DNA of 64,000 nucleotides from JAKANT01 sp035502095 (GCA_035502095.1 DATJUX010000041.1:37664-101663); one strand, 5' to 3'; shown: positions 17,000-25,849, numbered from the stretch's first letter. Numbers and translations: made by a program. Notes: generated by a model from the sequence alone, not told the origin.

Positions 17000-17019
17000 G
17001 AACGATCGATAGATCGTTC
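17000..17019. promoter_or_regulatory. perfect inverted repeat upstream of xylF
   Basis: GAACGATC and GATCGTTC are exact 8-bp inverted repeats around GATA, 37 bp before the xylF start and 85 bp after xylA. It could be an mRNA-stabilising or processing hairpin favouring the abundant binding protein, or an internal operator. It does not resemble the palindrome at 12998-13019. Confidence 0.4.
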
Positions 17020-17056
17020 GACCACTTCGGCGGGCGCGAGCAAACGGGAGATAGGC

Positions 17057-18094
17057 ATGATGTACAAGAAGATAGTCGCGGCTGTCCTGGTCGCCACCGG
17101 CGCCCTGATCGCCTCCGAAGCCGCGCAGGCGGCGGGCGAGACCGTCGGCGTTTCATGGTCGAACTTCCAGGAAGAGCGCTGGAAGACGGACGAGGCGGCG
17201 ATCAAGGCCGCACTCGAGAAGGCCGGCCTGAAGTACGTGAGCGCCGACGCGTCCGGTTCGGCCGAGAAGCAGGCGGCCGATATCGAAAGCCTGATCACCA
17301 AGGGCGCCAAGGTGCTGATCATCCTCGCCTGGGACCAGGATGCCATCCTGCCCTCGGTCGAGAAGGCGAAGCAGCGCGGCATCCCGGTCATCGCGTATGA
17401 CCGTCTGATCCAGGACAAGGACGTTTTTTACATCACCTTCAACAACGTCGAAGTCGGCCGCATGCAGGCACGCGAGGTGTTCAAGGTCCGGCCCAAGGGC
17501 AATTACGTCTTCATCAAGGGCGCGGCCACCGATCCGAACGCGGACTTCCTGCGCGGCGGCCAGCAGGAGGTGCTCGACGCGGCGATGAAGAAGGGCGACA
17601 TCAAGAACGTCGGCGAGCAGTACACCGACGGCTGGGCGCCGGAGAACGCGCAGAAGAACATGGAGCAGATCCTCACCAAGACCGGCGGCAAGGTCGACGC
17701 CGTGGTCGCTTCCAACGACGGCACCGCGGGTGGCGTCGTTGCGGCGCTGCGTGCGCACAACATGGTCGGCATCCCGGTGTCGGGCCAGGACGGCGACAAG
17801 GCCGCGCTGAACCGCGTCGCGCTCGGCGAGCAGACGGTGTCGGTGTGGAAGGATTCGCGTGCCCTGGGCAAGGTCGCCGGTGAGGTCGCCGCGGACCTGA
17901 TCGCCAAGAAGAAGCCGCCCCACACGGTGATCTTCAAGGATGGCAGCAAGCACATCCCGCAACAGGCGATCCTGCTCGCGCCGATTCCGATCACCAAGGC
18001 CAACCTGAACCTGGTGATCGATGCCAAGTGGATCACCAAGGCCGAGGTGTGCGCCGGGGTCGACCCCGCCAAGGCGCCGCCCGCCTGCAAGTAG
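17057..18094 (+). CDS. xylF: D-xylose ABC transporter substrate-binding protein
   Basis: 345 aa periplasmic sugar-binding protein. A Sec signal peptide (residues 1 to about 25, ...SEAAQA) precedes the mature start GETVGVSWSNFQEERWKTDE, diagnostic for XylF. ATG 17057 and ATG 17060 are both usable; GGGAG lies six to nine bases upstream. It delivers xylose to the XylH permease encoded downstream. It is separated from xylA by about 140 bp containing an inverted repeat, which suggests separate mRNA stability or an internal promoter. Confidence 0.94.
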   Translation: MMYKKIVAAVLVATGALIASEAAQAAGETVGVSWSNFQEERWKTDEAAIKAALEKAGLKYVSADASGSAEKQAADIESLITKGAKVLIILAWDQDAILPSVEKAKQRGIPVIAYDRLIQDKDVFYITFNNVEVGRMQAREVFKVRPKGNYVFIKGAATDPNADFLRGGQQEVLDAAMKKGDIKNVGEQYTDGWAPENAQKNMEQILTKTGGKVDAVVASNDGTAGGVVAALRAHNMVGIPVSGQDGDKAALNRVALGEQTVSVWKDSRALGKVAGEVAADLIAKKKPPHTVIFKDGSKHIPQQAILLAPIPITKANLNLVIDAKWITKAEVCAGVDPAKAPPACK

Positions 18095-18230
18095 CCGGAC
18101 GACGCGGCGGTACGGGGCGGCACGCGCATGCAACGCGCGGCGCCGCCTCTGGCTTGACCCGACGGCCGGGCGACGGGATGCACGCTCGCGCAAGGTGCGC
18201 ACCCCCGGCTGCAACCTCTGAGGAGTGGAG

Positions 18231-19436
18231 ATGCTGTCGGCTTTGCTTGCGCGGTTGCACCTCGATCCTCGGCTGTCGTCGATGGTGGCGGCGCTGGTCG
18301 TCATCGCGATCGCGCTGAACCTGCTGACGCACGGCCTGTTCCTTTCGCCGGAGAACCTCTACAACCTGTCGATCCAGACCTGCGTGATCGCGGTGATGGC
18401 CTGCGGCATGGTCTACGTCATCGTCGCGCGCCAGATCGATCTTTCGGTCGGATCGTTGCTCGCGTTCACCGGCATGGCCGCCGCGTGGACGCAGGTGCGT
18501 GGATTTCCGCCGGGCTCGACGGCCGGCTGGATCACCAGCATCTTCGTGGCGCTCGTGATCGGCGCCCTGGTCGGCCTGATGCAGGGGGCGCTGGTCGCCA
18601 GGCTGCGCATCCCCGCTTTCATCGTCACGCTCGCGGGCTACCTGATGTTCCGCGGCGCGGCATTCCTGGTCGCCGACGGGCAGACGCTTGCACCGCTGCA
18701 CCAGACCTACCAGGCGCTGGGCGGTGGCGTAAACGGCGCGATCGGCGTGGGACCGAGCATCGTCCTGGGTCTGCTCGCCGCGGCATGGGTAGCCTGGCAC
18801 AGCTGGACCTCGCGGCGCGACCAGCGCCGCTACGGCATCGACCCGGCGCCGGTGTGGGTCGATGTCTTCAAGGCGGCGTTGATGTGCGCCGCGATCGCGG
18901 GCTTCGTCTGGACCATGTGCGTCGCGCCCGATTTCACCAACGTCGACGAAGCCGGCAACCCGCACGGCCGCGGTATCGGGGTGCCGGTGCTGATCCTCAT
19001 CGTCATCGTGGTGCTGATGACCTTCGTCGCGCAGCGCACCCGCTACGGTCGTTACGTGTTCGCGTACGGCGGCAACCCGGAAGCCGCGTTGCTGTCGGGC
19101 CTGTCCACCACGAAGCTGGTCTGGTCGCTGTTCATGCTCACCGGCGCGCTGGCTGCCGTCGCGGCGGTGATCACCACCGCGCGGCTCGGCTCGGGAGCCA
19201 ATTCGATCGGGCAACTGGCGGAGCTGTACGTGATCTCCGCCGCGGTGATCGGCGGGACTTCCTTTGCCGGCGGGATCGGGTCGGTGCCGGGCGCGGTGCT
19301 CGGCGCCCTCTTGATTCAGACCCTCGACAACGGCATGGTATTGCTCGACGTATCGAGTCCGATGCGGCAGATCTTCATCGGCATCGTGCTGATCGTGTCG
19401 GTGTACTTCGACGTCGTCTACCAGAAGAAGGCCTAG
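18231..19436 (+). CDS. xylH: xylose ABC transporter permease
   Basis: 401 aa CUT2-family sugar permease with about ten hydrophobic segments. ATG 18231 was chosen because TGAGGAG lies five bases upstream; GTG 18225 would sit on the ribosome site. XylH-like features include CGMVYVIVARQIDLSVGSLLAF and TSFAGGIGSVPGAVLGALLIQTL. A central extra loop (TSRRDQRRYGIDPAPVWVD) is typical of XylH. It probably acts as a homodimer with the half-size ATPase encoded next, whose ATG begins three bases after this stop. Confidence 0.94.
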   Translation: MLSALLARLHLDPRLSSMVAALVVIAIALNLLTHGLFLSPENLYNLSIQTCVIAVMACGMVYVIVARQIDLSVGSLLAFTGMAAAWTQVRGFPPGSTAGWITSIFVALVIGALVGLMQGALVARLRIPAFIVTLAGYLMFRGAAFLVADGQTLAPLHQTYQALGGGVNGAIGVGPSIVLGLLAAAWVAWHSWTSRRDQRRYGIDPAPVWVDVFKAALMCAAIAGFVWTMCVAPDFTNVDEAGNPHGRGIGVPVLILIVIVVLMTFVAQRTRYGRYVFAYGGNPEAALLSGLSTTKLVWSLFMLTGALAAVAAVITTARLGSGANSIGQLAELYVISAAVIGGTSFAGGIGSVPGAVLGALLIQTLDNGMVLLDVSSPMRQIFIGIVLIVSVYFDVVYQKKA

Positions 19437-19438
19437 CG

Positions 19439-20236
19439 ATGACTGAGACGGAACAATCCCCGGCCCGGGCGGCGGCTCCGAGCGGCATGCCGCTGGTCGA
19501 GATGCGGCAGATCGTCAAGCGCTTCGGCGGGCTGGTTGCGGTCGATCACGTCGACGTCGATCTCTATCCCGGCGAGGTCGTCGGCCTGCTCGGGCACAAC
19601 GGCGCCGGCAAGACCGTGCTGATCAAGGTGCTGTCGGGCGTGTACGAGCCCGACGAAGGCACGATCAAGGTCAAGGGCCAAGAGGTGCATTTCCGCACGC
19701 CGCACGACGCGCAGGCCGCCGGCATCGAGACGATTCACCAGACGTTGGCGCTGGCCGACAACCTCGACGGGCCCGGCAACCTGTTCCTCGGCCGCGAACT
19801 GCTGACCAACTGGCGCACGCTGGACAGCCGGCGCATGGAATACGAAGCGCGCAACGTGATCAAGCGGCTGAATCCGAATTTCAAGAACATCCTCGATCCG
19901 GTGCTGCGCATGTCGGGCGGGCAGCGGCAGTCGGTCGCGATCGCACGCGCGCTGTACTTCAACGCGCGCATCCTGATCATGGACGAACCCTGCGCGGCGC
20001 TCGGCCCGGCCGAGACGCGCATGGTGCTCGACACCATCAAGCGCCTGAAGGACGAGGGCATCGGCATCTTCCTCATCAGTCACGAGATGCACGATGTCTT
20101 CGAAGTGTGCGAGCGCGCGACCGTCATGAAAAACGGCCGCGTGGTCGGCATGGTGTACATGAAAGACGTCACGCAGGACGACGTCCTGCAGATGATCATC
20201 CAGGGCAAGAAGCCGGCGCACGCCCTTGCCGCGTAG
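19439..20236 (+). CDS. xylG: xylose ABC transporter ATP-binding protein, single ABC domain
   Basis: 265 aa, about half the size of E. coli XylG, which carries two ABC cassettes; this is the FrcA-like one-domain form that must dimerise. Walker A reads GHNGAGKT followed by V rather than the usual GKST; the signature MSGGQRQSVAIARAL is intact; Walker B ends DEPCAALGP, with Cys where sugar ATPases usually have Thr. H-loop SHEMHDVFEVC is present. It is the last gene of the xyl operon. Confidence 0.92.
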   Translation: MTETEQSPARAAAPSGMPLVEMRQIVKRFGGLVAVDHVDVDLYPGEVVGLLGHNGAGKTVLIKVLSGVYEPDEGTIKVKGQEVHFRTPHDAQAAGIETIHQTLALADNLDGPGNLFLGRELLTNWRTLDSRRMEYEARNVIKRLNPNFKNILDPVLRMSGGQRQSVAIARALYFNARILIMDEPCAALGPAETRMVLDTIKRLKDEGIGIFLISHEMHDVFEVCERATVMKNGRVVGMVYMKDVTQDDVLQMIIQGKKPAHALAA

Positions 20237-20307
20237 CGGCGGGTCCCTGATCGGGGCTCCGGATCACCGCAGCGGTTTGGTGCGGAGCGGCGGAAATGGG
20301 CTGTCAT

Positions 20308-20327
20308 CCCGAGCGCAGCGAGGGATC
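20308..20327. repeat. CCCGAGCGCAGCGAGGGATC box, REP-like family B
   Basis: This 20-bp box, part of ...TGTCATCCCGAGCG..., lies in the 276-bp gap between xylG and the protease gene. Degenerate relatives occur at 202-251 and, as an inverted pair, at 37853-37919. Boxes of this kind are widely dispersed in bacterial intergenic DNA. Confidence 0.5.
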
Positions 20328-20512
20328 CCGGCCGTTCGCGCCGGCGCCGAATAGCCGAGTCGGCGCGAATTGCGATCGAATCGTGAATCCTCCCTTGACG
20401 ATCGCTTCGCCCTGCGCGTCAACTCATGGTCCCGGGCCTGAGCGCGGTGCACTCAGATCGGCCGGCCGCGCAGGCACCGGCATTCAGATCGATTCACGGG
20501 AGGATCCGGCTC

Positions 20513-21319
20513 ATGCCAGCACTCAGAGCGTATGCACAATCGAAGATCAAGCGCCGCTACGACTACCGTCCGGATCTTCCGGACAAGCGCGATCACTACT
20601 TCAAGCCCGCGGCGGCCGCGCTCCCCGATAGCGTGGACATGCGCGCCGAAATGAGCCGGGTCGAGGACCAGGGCGATCTCGGCTCGTGCACCGCCAACGC
20701 ATGGGTCGGCGCGATCGAGCACATCGACAAGGCGAAGGACGGCCAGTACCGCAACTGGTCGCGCCTGTTCCTCTATTACAACGAGCGCGCCTTGCACGGC
20801 AACCAGCGCCGCGACTCGGGCGCGGAGATTCGCGACGGCGCGAAGGCGCTCGCGAAGCAGGGCATCTGCCTCGAGAAACACTGGAAGTACGACGTGAAGA
20901 AGTTCGCGACCAAGCCCACCGATGCATGCTTCACCGAGGGCCTGAAGCACCAGGCGCTCGAGTACTCGCGCGTCGACCAGAACGAGCAGGCGATGCTCGC
21001 CGCGCTGGCACAGGGCAACCCCATCGTGCTCGGCTTCACCGTCTACGAGAGCTTCGAATCGGACGCCGTCGCCAAGACCGGCATGGTGCCGATGCCCGGC
21101 GGCACCGAAAAAGTGCTCGGAGGGCACGCGGTGCTTGCAGTCGGCTACGACCGGCCGAAGCGGCTCTTCACCATCCGCAACTCGTGGGGCAGCAAGTGGG
21201 GCGACCGCGGGTACTGCCACTTCCCGTTCGCCTACCTGCTCGACGGCGACCTGGCCGAGGACTTCTGGATCATCCAGGCGCTCGAGAACCTCACCGTCGC
21301 GCAGCACGCCACGCAGTAG
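20513..21319 (+). CDS. C1 family (papain-like) cysteine peptidase
   Basis: 268 aa. Catalytic residues are all visible: Q53 (oxyanion hole, VEDQGDLGSC), nucleophile C59, H205 (GGHAVLAVGY) and N223 (IRNSWGSKWGDRGYC). Start ATG 20513 follows GGGAGGAT. There is no signal peptide and only a short basic N-terminus (about 40 residues), so there is no classical inhibitory propeptide and the enzyme is probably cytoplasmic or exported by a non-Sec route. It converges on the catalase-like gene with only ten bases between stops. Its target is unknown. Confidence 0.88.
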   Translation: MPALRAYAQSKIKRRYDYRPDLPDKRDHYFKPAAAALPDSVDMRAEMSRVEDQGDLGSCTANAWVGAIEHIDKAKDGQYRNWSRLFLYYNERALHGNQRRDSGAEIRDGAKALAKQGICLEKHWKYDVKKFATKPTDACFTEGLKHQALEYSRVDQNEQAMLAALAQGNPIVLGFTVYESFESDAVAKTGMVPMPGGTEKVLGGHAVLAVGYDRPKRLFTIRNSWGSKWGDRGYCHFPFAYLLDGDLAEDFWIIQALENLTVAQHATQ

Positions 21320-21329
21320 GGCGCCTCGC

Positions 21330-22556
21330 TCAGTCGAACACCTCGTCGCCGTTCGGCTCGTAGTGCGGCACGGCGTTCATGTCGTGCCGCAGCTTGGAGA
21401 GTTCGTAGTACATGCGCCGGCGCGCGCGGCTCTGGTTGCCGAGCGGGCGGTGCTCGCCGATGCAGTGCCAGGGGTTGTAGGAAAGCCGGCGTGCGAAATC
21501 GAGCTGCGCCGGCGAGTCGAACTTCTGGCGCGGAATGTGCACCGTCGCGACCGGGACGCGCGGCGACAGCCGCTCGGGCCAGAGCACCCCGGCGTTCTCG
21601 ATCGGCATCAGGTACGGGTCGGTCTGCAGCTGCACCCGGAAATCGAGGTCCACGTCGCCCGCGTCGAGCGCCGTCACCATCGCATCGCGCAGGTAGTTGT
21701 CCTGGGGGCGCAAGGGCACGCGCGGGATCGGCGTGCGCTGGCTCGTCTTCGGCCACACCGAGTACTGCATCGCCTGGCCTTCGCCCATCAGGTAGGGCAC
21801 GCAGCTGAAATACGGTGCCTCGAACGGGCTGGTCTGCGCCTTGGTCCACAGGCCCTGCATGATCAGGTCGAGCAGGTGCGAGTCGCGCGGGTTGATGAAG
21901 TAGAGGATCTGGGCGTTCTGCAGGCTGCGCAGCTGCAGCCTGGCATTGGCGCTCACGTCCGGTGTCACGAAGGTCGGCGTAGACACGCCGAACATGTCCT
22001 GCGTGAACTTCTCCTCCTCCATCAGCTTCGGCCCTTCGACCCCCATCAGCTTGATGCTGATGCTCATGAAGCCGACGTCGTCGATGTCCGGCGTGATGTA
22101 GGGGCCGGGCCCGGAGAAACGCACCCACGCACGAAACGTACGCGGCCGCGCGAACACGCCCCGCCGCAGCTGCGGCGGCAGGCCGTCGTGCACGATGAAC
22201 TCCGCGCGCACGATGCCGTGCGTCTTGGTATTGCCGCCGCGCTCGAACAGCCCGGGTTTCCAGAGCTTGCGCATCTGCGCCTGGAAGCTCGTGATGACCG
22301 ACTCGACCGCCGCGTCCTCGTCCGGCAGCGGCCGCTCCTCCGCGATCCCTAGGCCCTCGTTCGGGCGCCGCCAGTTGATCAACGCCGTGGCGAGGCGTGC
22401 GAGCGGATCGCGCAGCAGTGCGTCGAAAGCCGGGCGGAAGAAGTAGTCGAACCGGCGTTCGATCTGGAACAGCTTGAGCGAGCCGTCGGCGATCCAGTTC
22501 AGCAGCGTCGAGCCGGTGTCGGCCGGCGGAACGGGACGGCTCGGATTCGAAGGCAT
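21330..22556 (-). CDS. catalase-like heme protein (y4iL-like branch)
   Basis: 408 aa. It resembles the shortened catalase-like family rather than true catalases. The likely distal histidine is H113 in KTHGIVRAEF and the likely proximal heme ligand is Y360 in RRLSYNPWH, followed by the family motif EHRPLGNQSRARRRMY. Start ATG 22556 follows AAGGAG. No signal peptide. Related folds act as hydroperoxide-metabolising enzymes, for example allene oxide synthase or hydroperoxide lyase; true catalase activity is uncertain. It is the last gene of the leftward redox cluster, ten bases after the DyP stop. Confidence 0.85.
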   Translation of the reverse strand: MPSNPSRPVPPADTGSTLLNWIADGSLKLFQIERRFDYFFRPAFDALLRDPLARLATALINWRRPNEGLGIAEERPLPDEDAAVESVITSFQAQMRKLWKPGLFERGGNTKTHGIVRAEFIVHDGLPPQLRRGVFARPRTFRAWVRFSGPGPYITPDIDDVGFMSISIKLMGVEGPKLMEEEKFTQDMFGVSTPTFVTPDVSANARLQLRSLQNAQILYFINPRDSHLLDLIMQGLWTKAQTSPFEAPYFSCVPYLMGEGQAMQYSVWPKTSQRTPIPRVPLRPQDNYLRDAMVTALDAGDVDLDFRVQLQTDPYLMPIENAGVLWPERLSPRVPVATVHIPRQKFDSPAQLDFARRLSYNPWHCIGEHRPLGNQSRARRRMYYELSKLRHDMNAVPHYEPNGDEVFD

Positions 22557-22566
22557 CGTCTCTCCT

Positions 22567-24051
22567 TCAGCGTGCGGTCGCGAGGTAACGCAGGGCCCGA
22601 ATGCCCGGCAGGAAGAAGTACGCGCCGCCCTGCACCGTGACGAACTCGGGCAGGCCGCCCAGTCGCATGTCCGGGCTGCCCGCCTGCGGTATCGAGTAGC
22701 CGTCCGTCTGCTGCCCGGCGAGCGTCTTGCGGCGCGTCCCCAGCAGCGGATCGCTTTCGTCCGGAAGGCCATCGAACTTCGTGCCCATGATCCATGCGCT
22801 CTGCACGAACTCGAACTGGCGCGTGATGTTGGCCACCAGGCAGATGAAGTGCAGGCCGGTTTCCGCGCCGGGTCCTTCGTACTTGCGGCCGCGGCGCAGG
22901 AGGCGGTGAAAGCGGGTCGAGGCGACCCGGTCCTGCGCCAGCGCCTCCGCATTGAACCCCAGCGTGCGCCACAGGCGCGAAAGGATTCCGGGCGGACCTG
23001 GCGGCAGGTCCGCATTGCGCGGATTGACGCGGCGGATGTGCGCTCCCAGCGGACAGCGCACGCCTAGTGGGTCGTCACGGAAGGTGAACGTGTTCTGCTG
23101 TGCCTGCGCCGCCGGCACGCCCTGCGCCGGCGACAATTCACGCGATGTTTCGAGCGGGTCGCCGTTTTTGTCCCGCCCCACCATGCACGCGGCGAGCCGT
23201 TCCCGCTGTGCGGGATCGCCCTTGGCACACCGATCCAGCGTGCTCCAGAAGCCGCTTAGGTCCTGGAGTAGCTGGCGCATCACGAGATAGCAGCCGTTGC
23301 GCCCGAGGTCGGCCTGTTCTGGCGCATCCTCGGCGCGCGGCAGCTTCGCCGCGGCGCTATCGCGCGCCGGATCGATCAACGGGCGTGGCGTGTAGCGCCC
23401 GTACTCGTTCGGATAGCCGAGCAGGAACTCGCCGAGACACGCGAGGTTGCCGTAGTCGAGCCGGTCCTGGTCGCGCACGGCGCGTTCGCGCTGCCAGTCG
23501 AGCTGCGGTTGCGAGATGCCGTCGACGAAGCCGAACGGCTCCACGCCTTGCACATCGGATGTCGACAGCACGCCGATGCAGTCGAAGCCGGCCGCGCATT
23601 GCGCTTCGACCTCCTGCCGCCATGCCGCGAGCTGCCCGGGTGCGGCATAGAGCAGCACCGCGACGTGCGGCGTGCGATCGCCCTTGCCCCACTGCCAGTA
23701 CTGCGGGTCATTGGCGCCGAGATCGCCGAGTCGGCGGGCGCGGGCCTCGTCGCTGGTCATGCCGGCGTCGAATTCGAGCGAAAAGCCGTCGCGCACCTCG
23801 GCCGCGATGTTCAGGGCGCGCAGTCCCTCGCTCGTCAGCGCGACATGCATGGCCTTCTCGGGGCGCTTTTGCGCCGTCGCGTCGGCCGCGCTGGTGACGG
23901 GCGCCTGCGCCAGCCACGCGCGCGCGGCGGCGACATCCTGCACCCGCAGCAGCAGGAAGCTGGCCTGCGTCAGCCGCTTGTACCCGACCATCACCAGTCC
24001 CTGGACGTCGTCCAGATCCACGGGCCGGCCCCGGGACGCGGGCGCGCTCAT
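22567..24051 (-). CDS. DyP-type heme peroxidase
   Basis: 494 aa, among the longer DyP proteins. The hallmark GXXDG motif is GFVDG (174-178, catalytic D177), and the proximal heme histidine is H338 in CPLGAHIRRVNPR. ATG 24051 overlaps the stop of the upstream membrane-protein gene (ATGA), so synthesis is coupled to it. No Tat or Sec signal is visible. DyP enzymes oxidise dyes, phenolics or other substrates with peroxide; the context here (catalase-like protein, GMC oxidoreductase, diheme cytochrome) suggests coordinated peroxide chemistry, with substrate unknown. Confidence 0.92.
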   Translation of the reverse strand: MSAPASRGRPVDLDDVQGLVMVGYKRLTQASFLLLRVQDVAAARAWLAQAPVTSAADATAQKRPEKAMHVALTSEGLRALNIAAEVRDGFSLEFDAGMTSDEARARRLGDLGANDPQYWQWGKGDRTPHVAVLLYAAPGQLAAWRQEVEAQCAAGFDCIGVLSTSDVQGVEPFGFVDGISQPQLDWQRERAVRDQDRLDYGNLACLGEFLLGYPNEYGRYTPRPLIDPARDSAAAKLPRAEDAPEQADLGRNGCYLVMRQLLQDLSGFWSTLDRCAKGDPAQRERLAACMVGRDKNGDPLETSRELSPAQGVPAAQAQQNTFTFRDDPLGVRCPLGAHIRRVNPRNADLPPGPPGILSRLWRTLGFNAEALAQDRVASTRFHRLLRRGRKYEGPGAETGLHFICLVANITRQFEFVQSAWIMGTKFDGLPDESDPLLGTRRKTLAGQQTDGYSIPQAGSPDMRLGGLPEFVTVQGGAYFFLPGIRALRYLATAR

Positions 24052-25346
24052 AGCAGTTGCAGCCACGCGATCGCCTCGGCGTCGCTCACGCTCGCGCGCT
24101 CCAGCCCGGTGCGGATGCGCTGGTTGCGCTTGAGTTCGACCAGCGCCAGGCCGGGGTAGGCCTTGTACCAGACCTGGGTCGGCAGTTGATGGCGGCGCTG
24201 GTAGTACTTGAAGCGGTCTTCGAGCCGCGCTCCGCGCGCGAGCAGCCAGCGCGTGCGTGGCCAGCCGACGCCGTTGCTGAACACCAGGTTCAGGCCCCAC
24301 GCGACCTTGTTGATGAAGTCGTCCATGTAGGCCTCGTGGCCGCCGTCGTAGTTGCTGGTGAATACGACCCGGCGCTTGTCGTCGACGAAGGCCCAGAACG
24401 CGAAGTGGATCGTCTGCACGCGGGCGAGAAAACCGCACGTGAAGATATGGCGGCAGGTGTAGTCGATGAGCACCAGCAGCGCCGTCACGAGCCAGCGACG
24501 GAAACCTCCCGGCTTGACCGAGCCGATCGCCGTGTACTGGTTGCTCACGTCGAAGTCCTCCAGCCGCTGCAGCTGCAGCAGCGCCGCCGGGTCGGGCCGC
24601 GGACAGATTTCGGGGTCGCTTTCCTCCTTCGAGCGCAGTACGACGATCAGGATCGGCGCCAGCACGATGAGGAAAGGCAGCAGGATCAGTCCGGCCGTGG
24701 GCACCGCGACCAGGTTCACCCACGAAGCGATGCGCCAGCCGAGCGGCGTGGCTTCGGGCGCCGAAAGGCGCAGCCTGCCCGCACCGATTTCGCGGTCGAC
24801 GAAATCGACCAGTTCGCGCCGCAGCTGTTGCGCCTGGGCGCCGGATACGAGCGGCGCGCGCTTGACGGCACCGGCGAGCGCGATCCGCAGCGCGTTCTCC
24901 TCCTTGATCTGGCGCACCGTGCGGCCGACCCAGTTGGTGTAGGCGGCCGCGAGCGGGCAGCGCTGCGCCTGCATCCAAGCCACGAGGTCGCCGTTCGCAT
25001 CGAAGCCCTGGCAGTGACCGAAGATCACACGCAGGCCGACACCCGCCCGCCGGGCGAGATCCGCGATGCAGTCGTCGGCCGACCCGTCGCAGCACGCGGC
25101 GAACGCGAGGTAAATGGGCAGGTCGGCGCCCGGAAGGCCATAGGCCTCGATGTCGGCGAGCGCGGGATCGTCGAGCACGGCGAAACGCGCGAAGTGCAGT
25201 TGCTCGAAGTGGCCGAACGGCAGGACCGGGTTAACCGGATTCGCCATCCCCGGCGCCTGGTTCAGCGACTCCAGCAGTTCCAGCAACGCGGGAACCCGCG
25301 CGCGCGCGACCGGCGCGAGCACCAGGAATTGGGACTGCGGCAGCAC
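24048..25346 (-). CDS. uncharacterised membrane protein with internally duplicated domain
   Basis: 432 aa, no named family recognised. One strong hydrophobic segment (residues about 208-237) divides two soluble halves that look homologous: residues about 50-155 (LHFARFAVLDD... HCQGF... YTNWVGRTVRQIKEENALR) and about 313-412 (IHFAFWAFVDD... SNGVGW... WYKAYPGLALVELKRNQRIR). The pattern suggests two copies of a ferredoxin-like or dimeric alpha/beta-barrel domain, a fold also used by DyP peroxidases. Its stop overlaps the DyP start, implying that the products act together, perhaps placing the peroxidase at the membrane. Confidence 0.8.
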   Translation of the reverse strand: MLPQSQFLVLAPVARARVPALLELLESLNQAPGMANPVNPVLPFGHFEQLHFARFAVLDDPALADIEAYGLPGADLPIYLAFAACCDGSADDCIADLARRAGVGLRVIFGHCQGFDANGDLVAWMQAQRCPLAAAYTNWVGRTVRQIKEENALRIALAGAVKRAPLVSGAQAQQLRRELVDFVDREIGAGRLRLSAPEATPLGWRIASWVNLVAVPTAGLILLPFLIVLAPILIVVLRSKEESDPEICPRPDPAALLQLQRLEDFDVSNQYTAIGSVKPGGFRRWLVTALLVLIDYTCRHIFTCGFLARVQTIHFAFWAFVDDKRRVVFTSNYDGGHEAYMDDFINKVAWGLNLVFSNGVGWPRTRWLLARGARLEDRFKYYQRRHQLPTQVWYKAYPGLALVELKRNQRIRTGLERASVSDAEAIAWLQLL

Positions 25347-25364
25347 GGCGCCGTGTCTTCCCGG

Positions 25365-25796
25365 CTAGAACTGCAGGCAGAAGTCGATCAGGCGATCCTT
25401 GCTCCAGTAGACCTTGCCGAGATAGAAGCCCGGGCCGATCAGCCGGATCTCGTCGCGGATCCAGTGCGCGATGAGCGACGTGTCCGAGTAGTCGAGCACG
25501 ATGCATTCGTTGTTGTCGAGCCAGCTCGGGCCCTTGTAGACCTTGGCCACGATCGCCTCGACGCCGAACGCGAGGATCTTGTTCTTGAGCAGGCCCTTCT
25601 TCGCATCGAAGACCTTGCCCTGCCAGCCGAAGTGGTTGACGAACTCTGCGATCGCCTCCGAGTACTCGGTACCGGGCGCGATGATGGCGGTGCCCCGGGC
25701 AGGGCCGTCGGGGATATCGCCAGGCTGGCTGGCGCGGAACAGGTCGTCGAGCTGGGTTTGCGACATGGCCAAGAGCTGCGGTACGTCATAAGGCAT
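25365..25796 (-). CDS. conserved hypothetical protein in redox cluster
   Basis: 143 aa. ATG 25796 is preferred over ATG 25802 because the purine-rich ribosome site (AGAGGGAG) lies six bases upstream of the former and abuts the latter. No signal or membrane segment. The C-terminal two thirds look like a compact beta-rich domain (GWQGKVFDAKKG, VYKGPSWLDNNECIVLDYSD, PGFYLGKVYWSKDRL), faintly like GXWXG/DUF4334-type lipocalin-fold proteins, but the match is weak. It starts 53 bp after the GMC gene and ends 18 bp before the membrane-protein gene. Confidence 0.75.
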   Translation of the reverse strand: MPYDVPQLLAMSQTQLDDLFRASQPGDIPDGPARGTAIIAPGTEYSEAIAEFVNHFGWQGKVFDAKKGLLKNKILAFGVEAIVAKVYKGPSWLDNNECIVLDYSDTSLIAHWIRDEIRLIGPGFYLGKVYWSKDRLIDFCLQF

Positions 25797-25849
25797 CGCC
25801 ATCTCCCTCTTGCGGTTACCCGCTGCGAACAATGCAACCGCGGCGCGCG

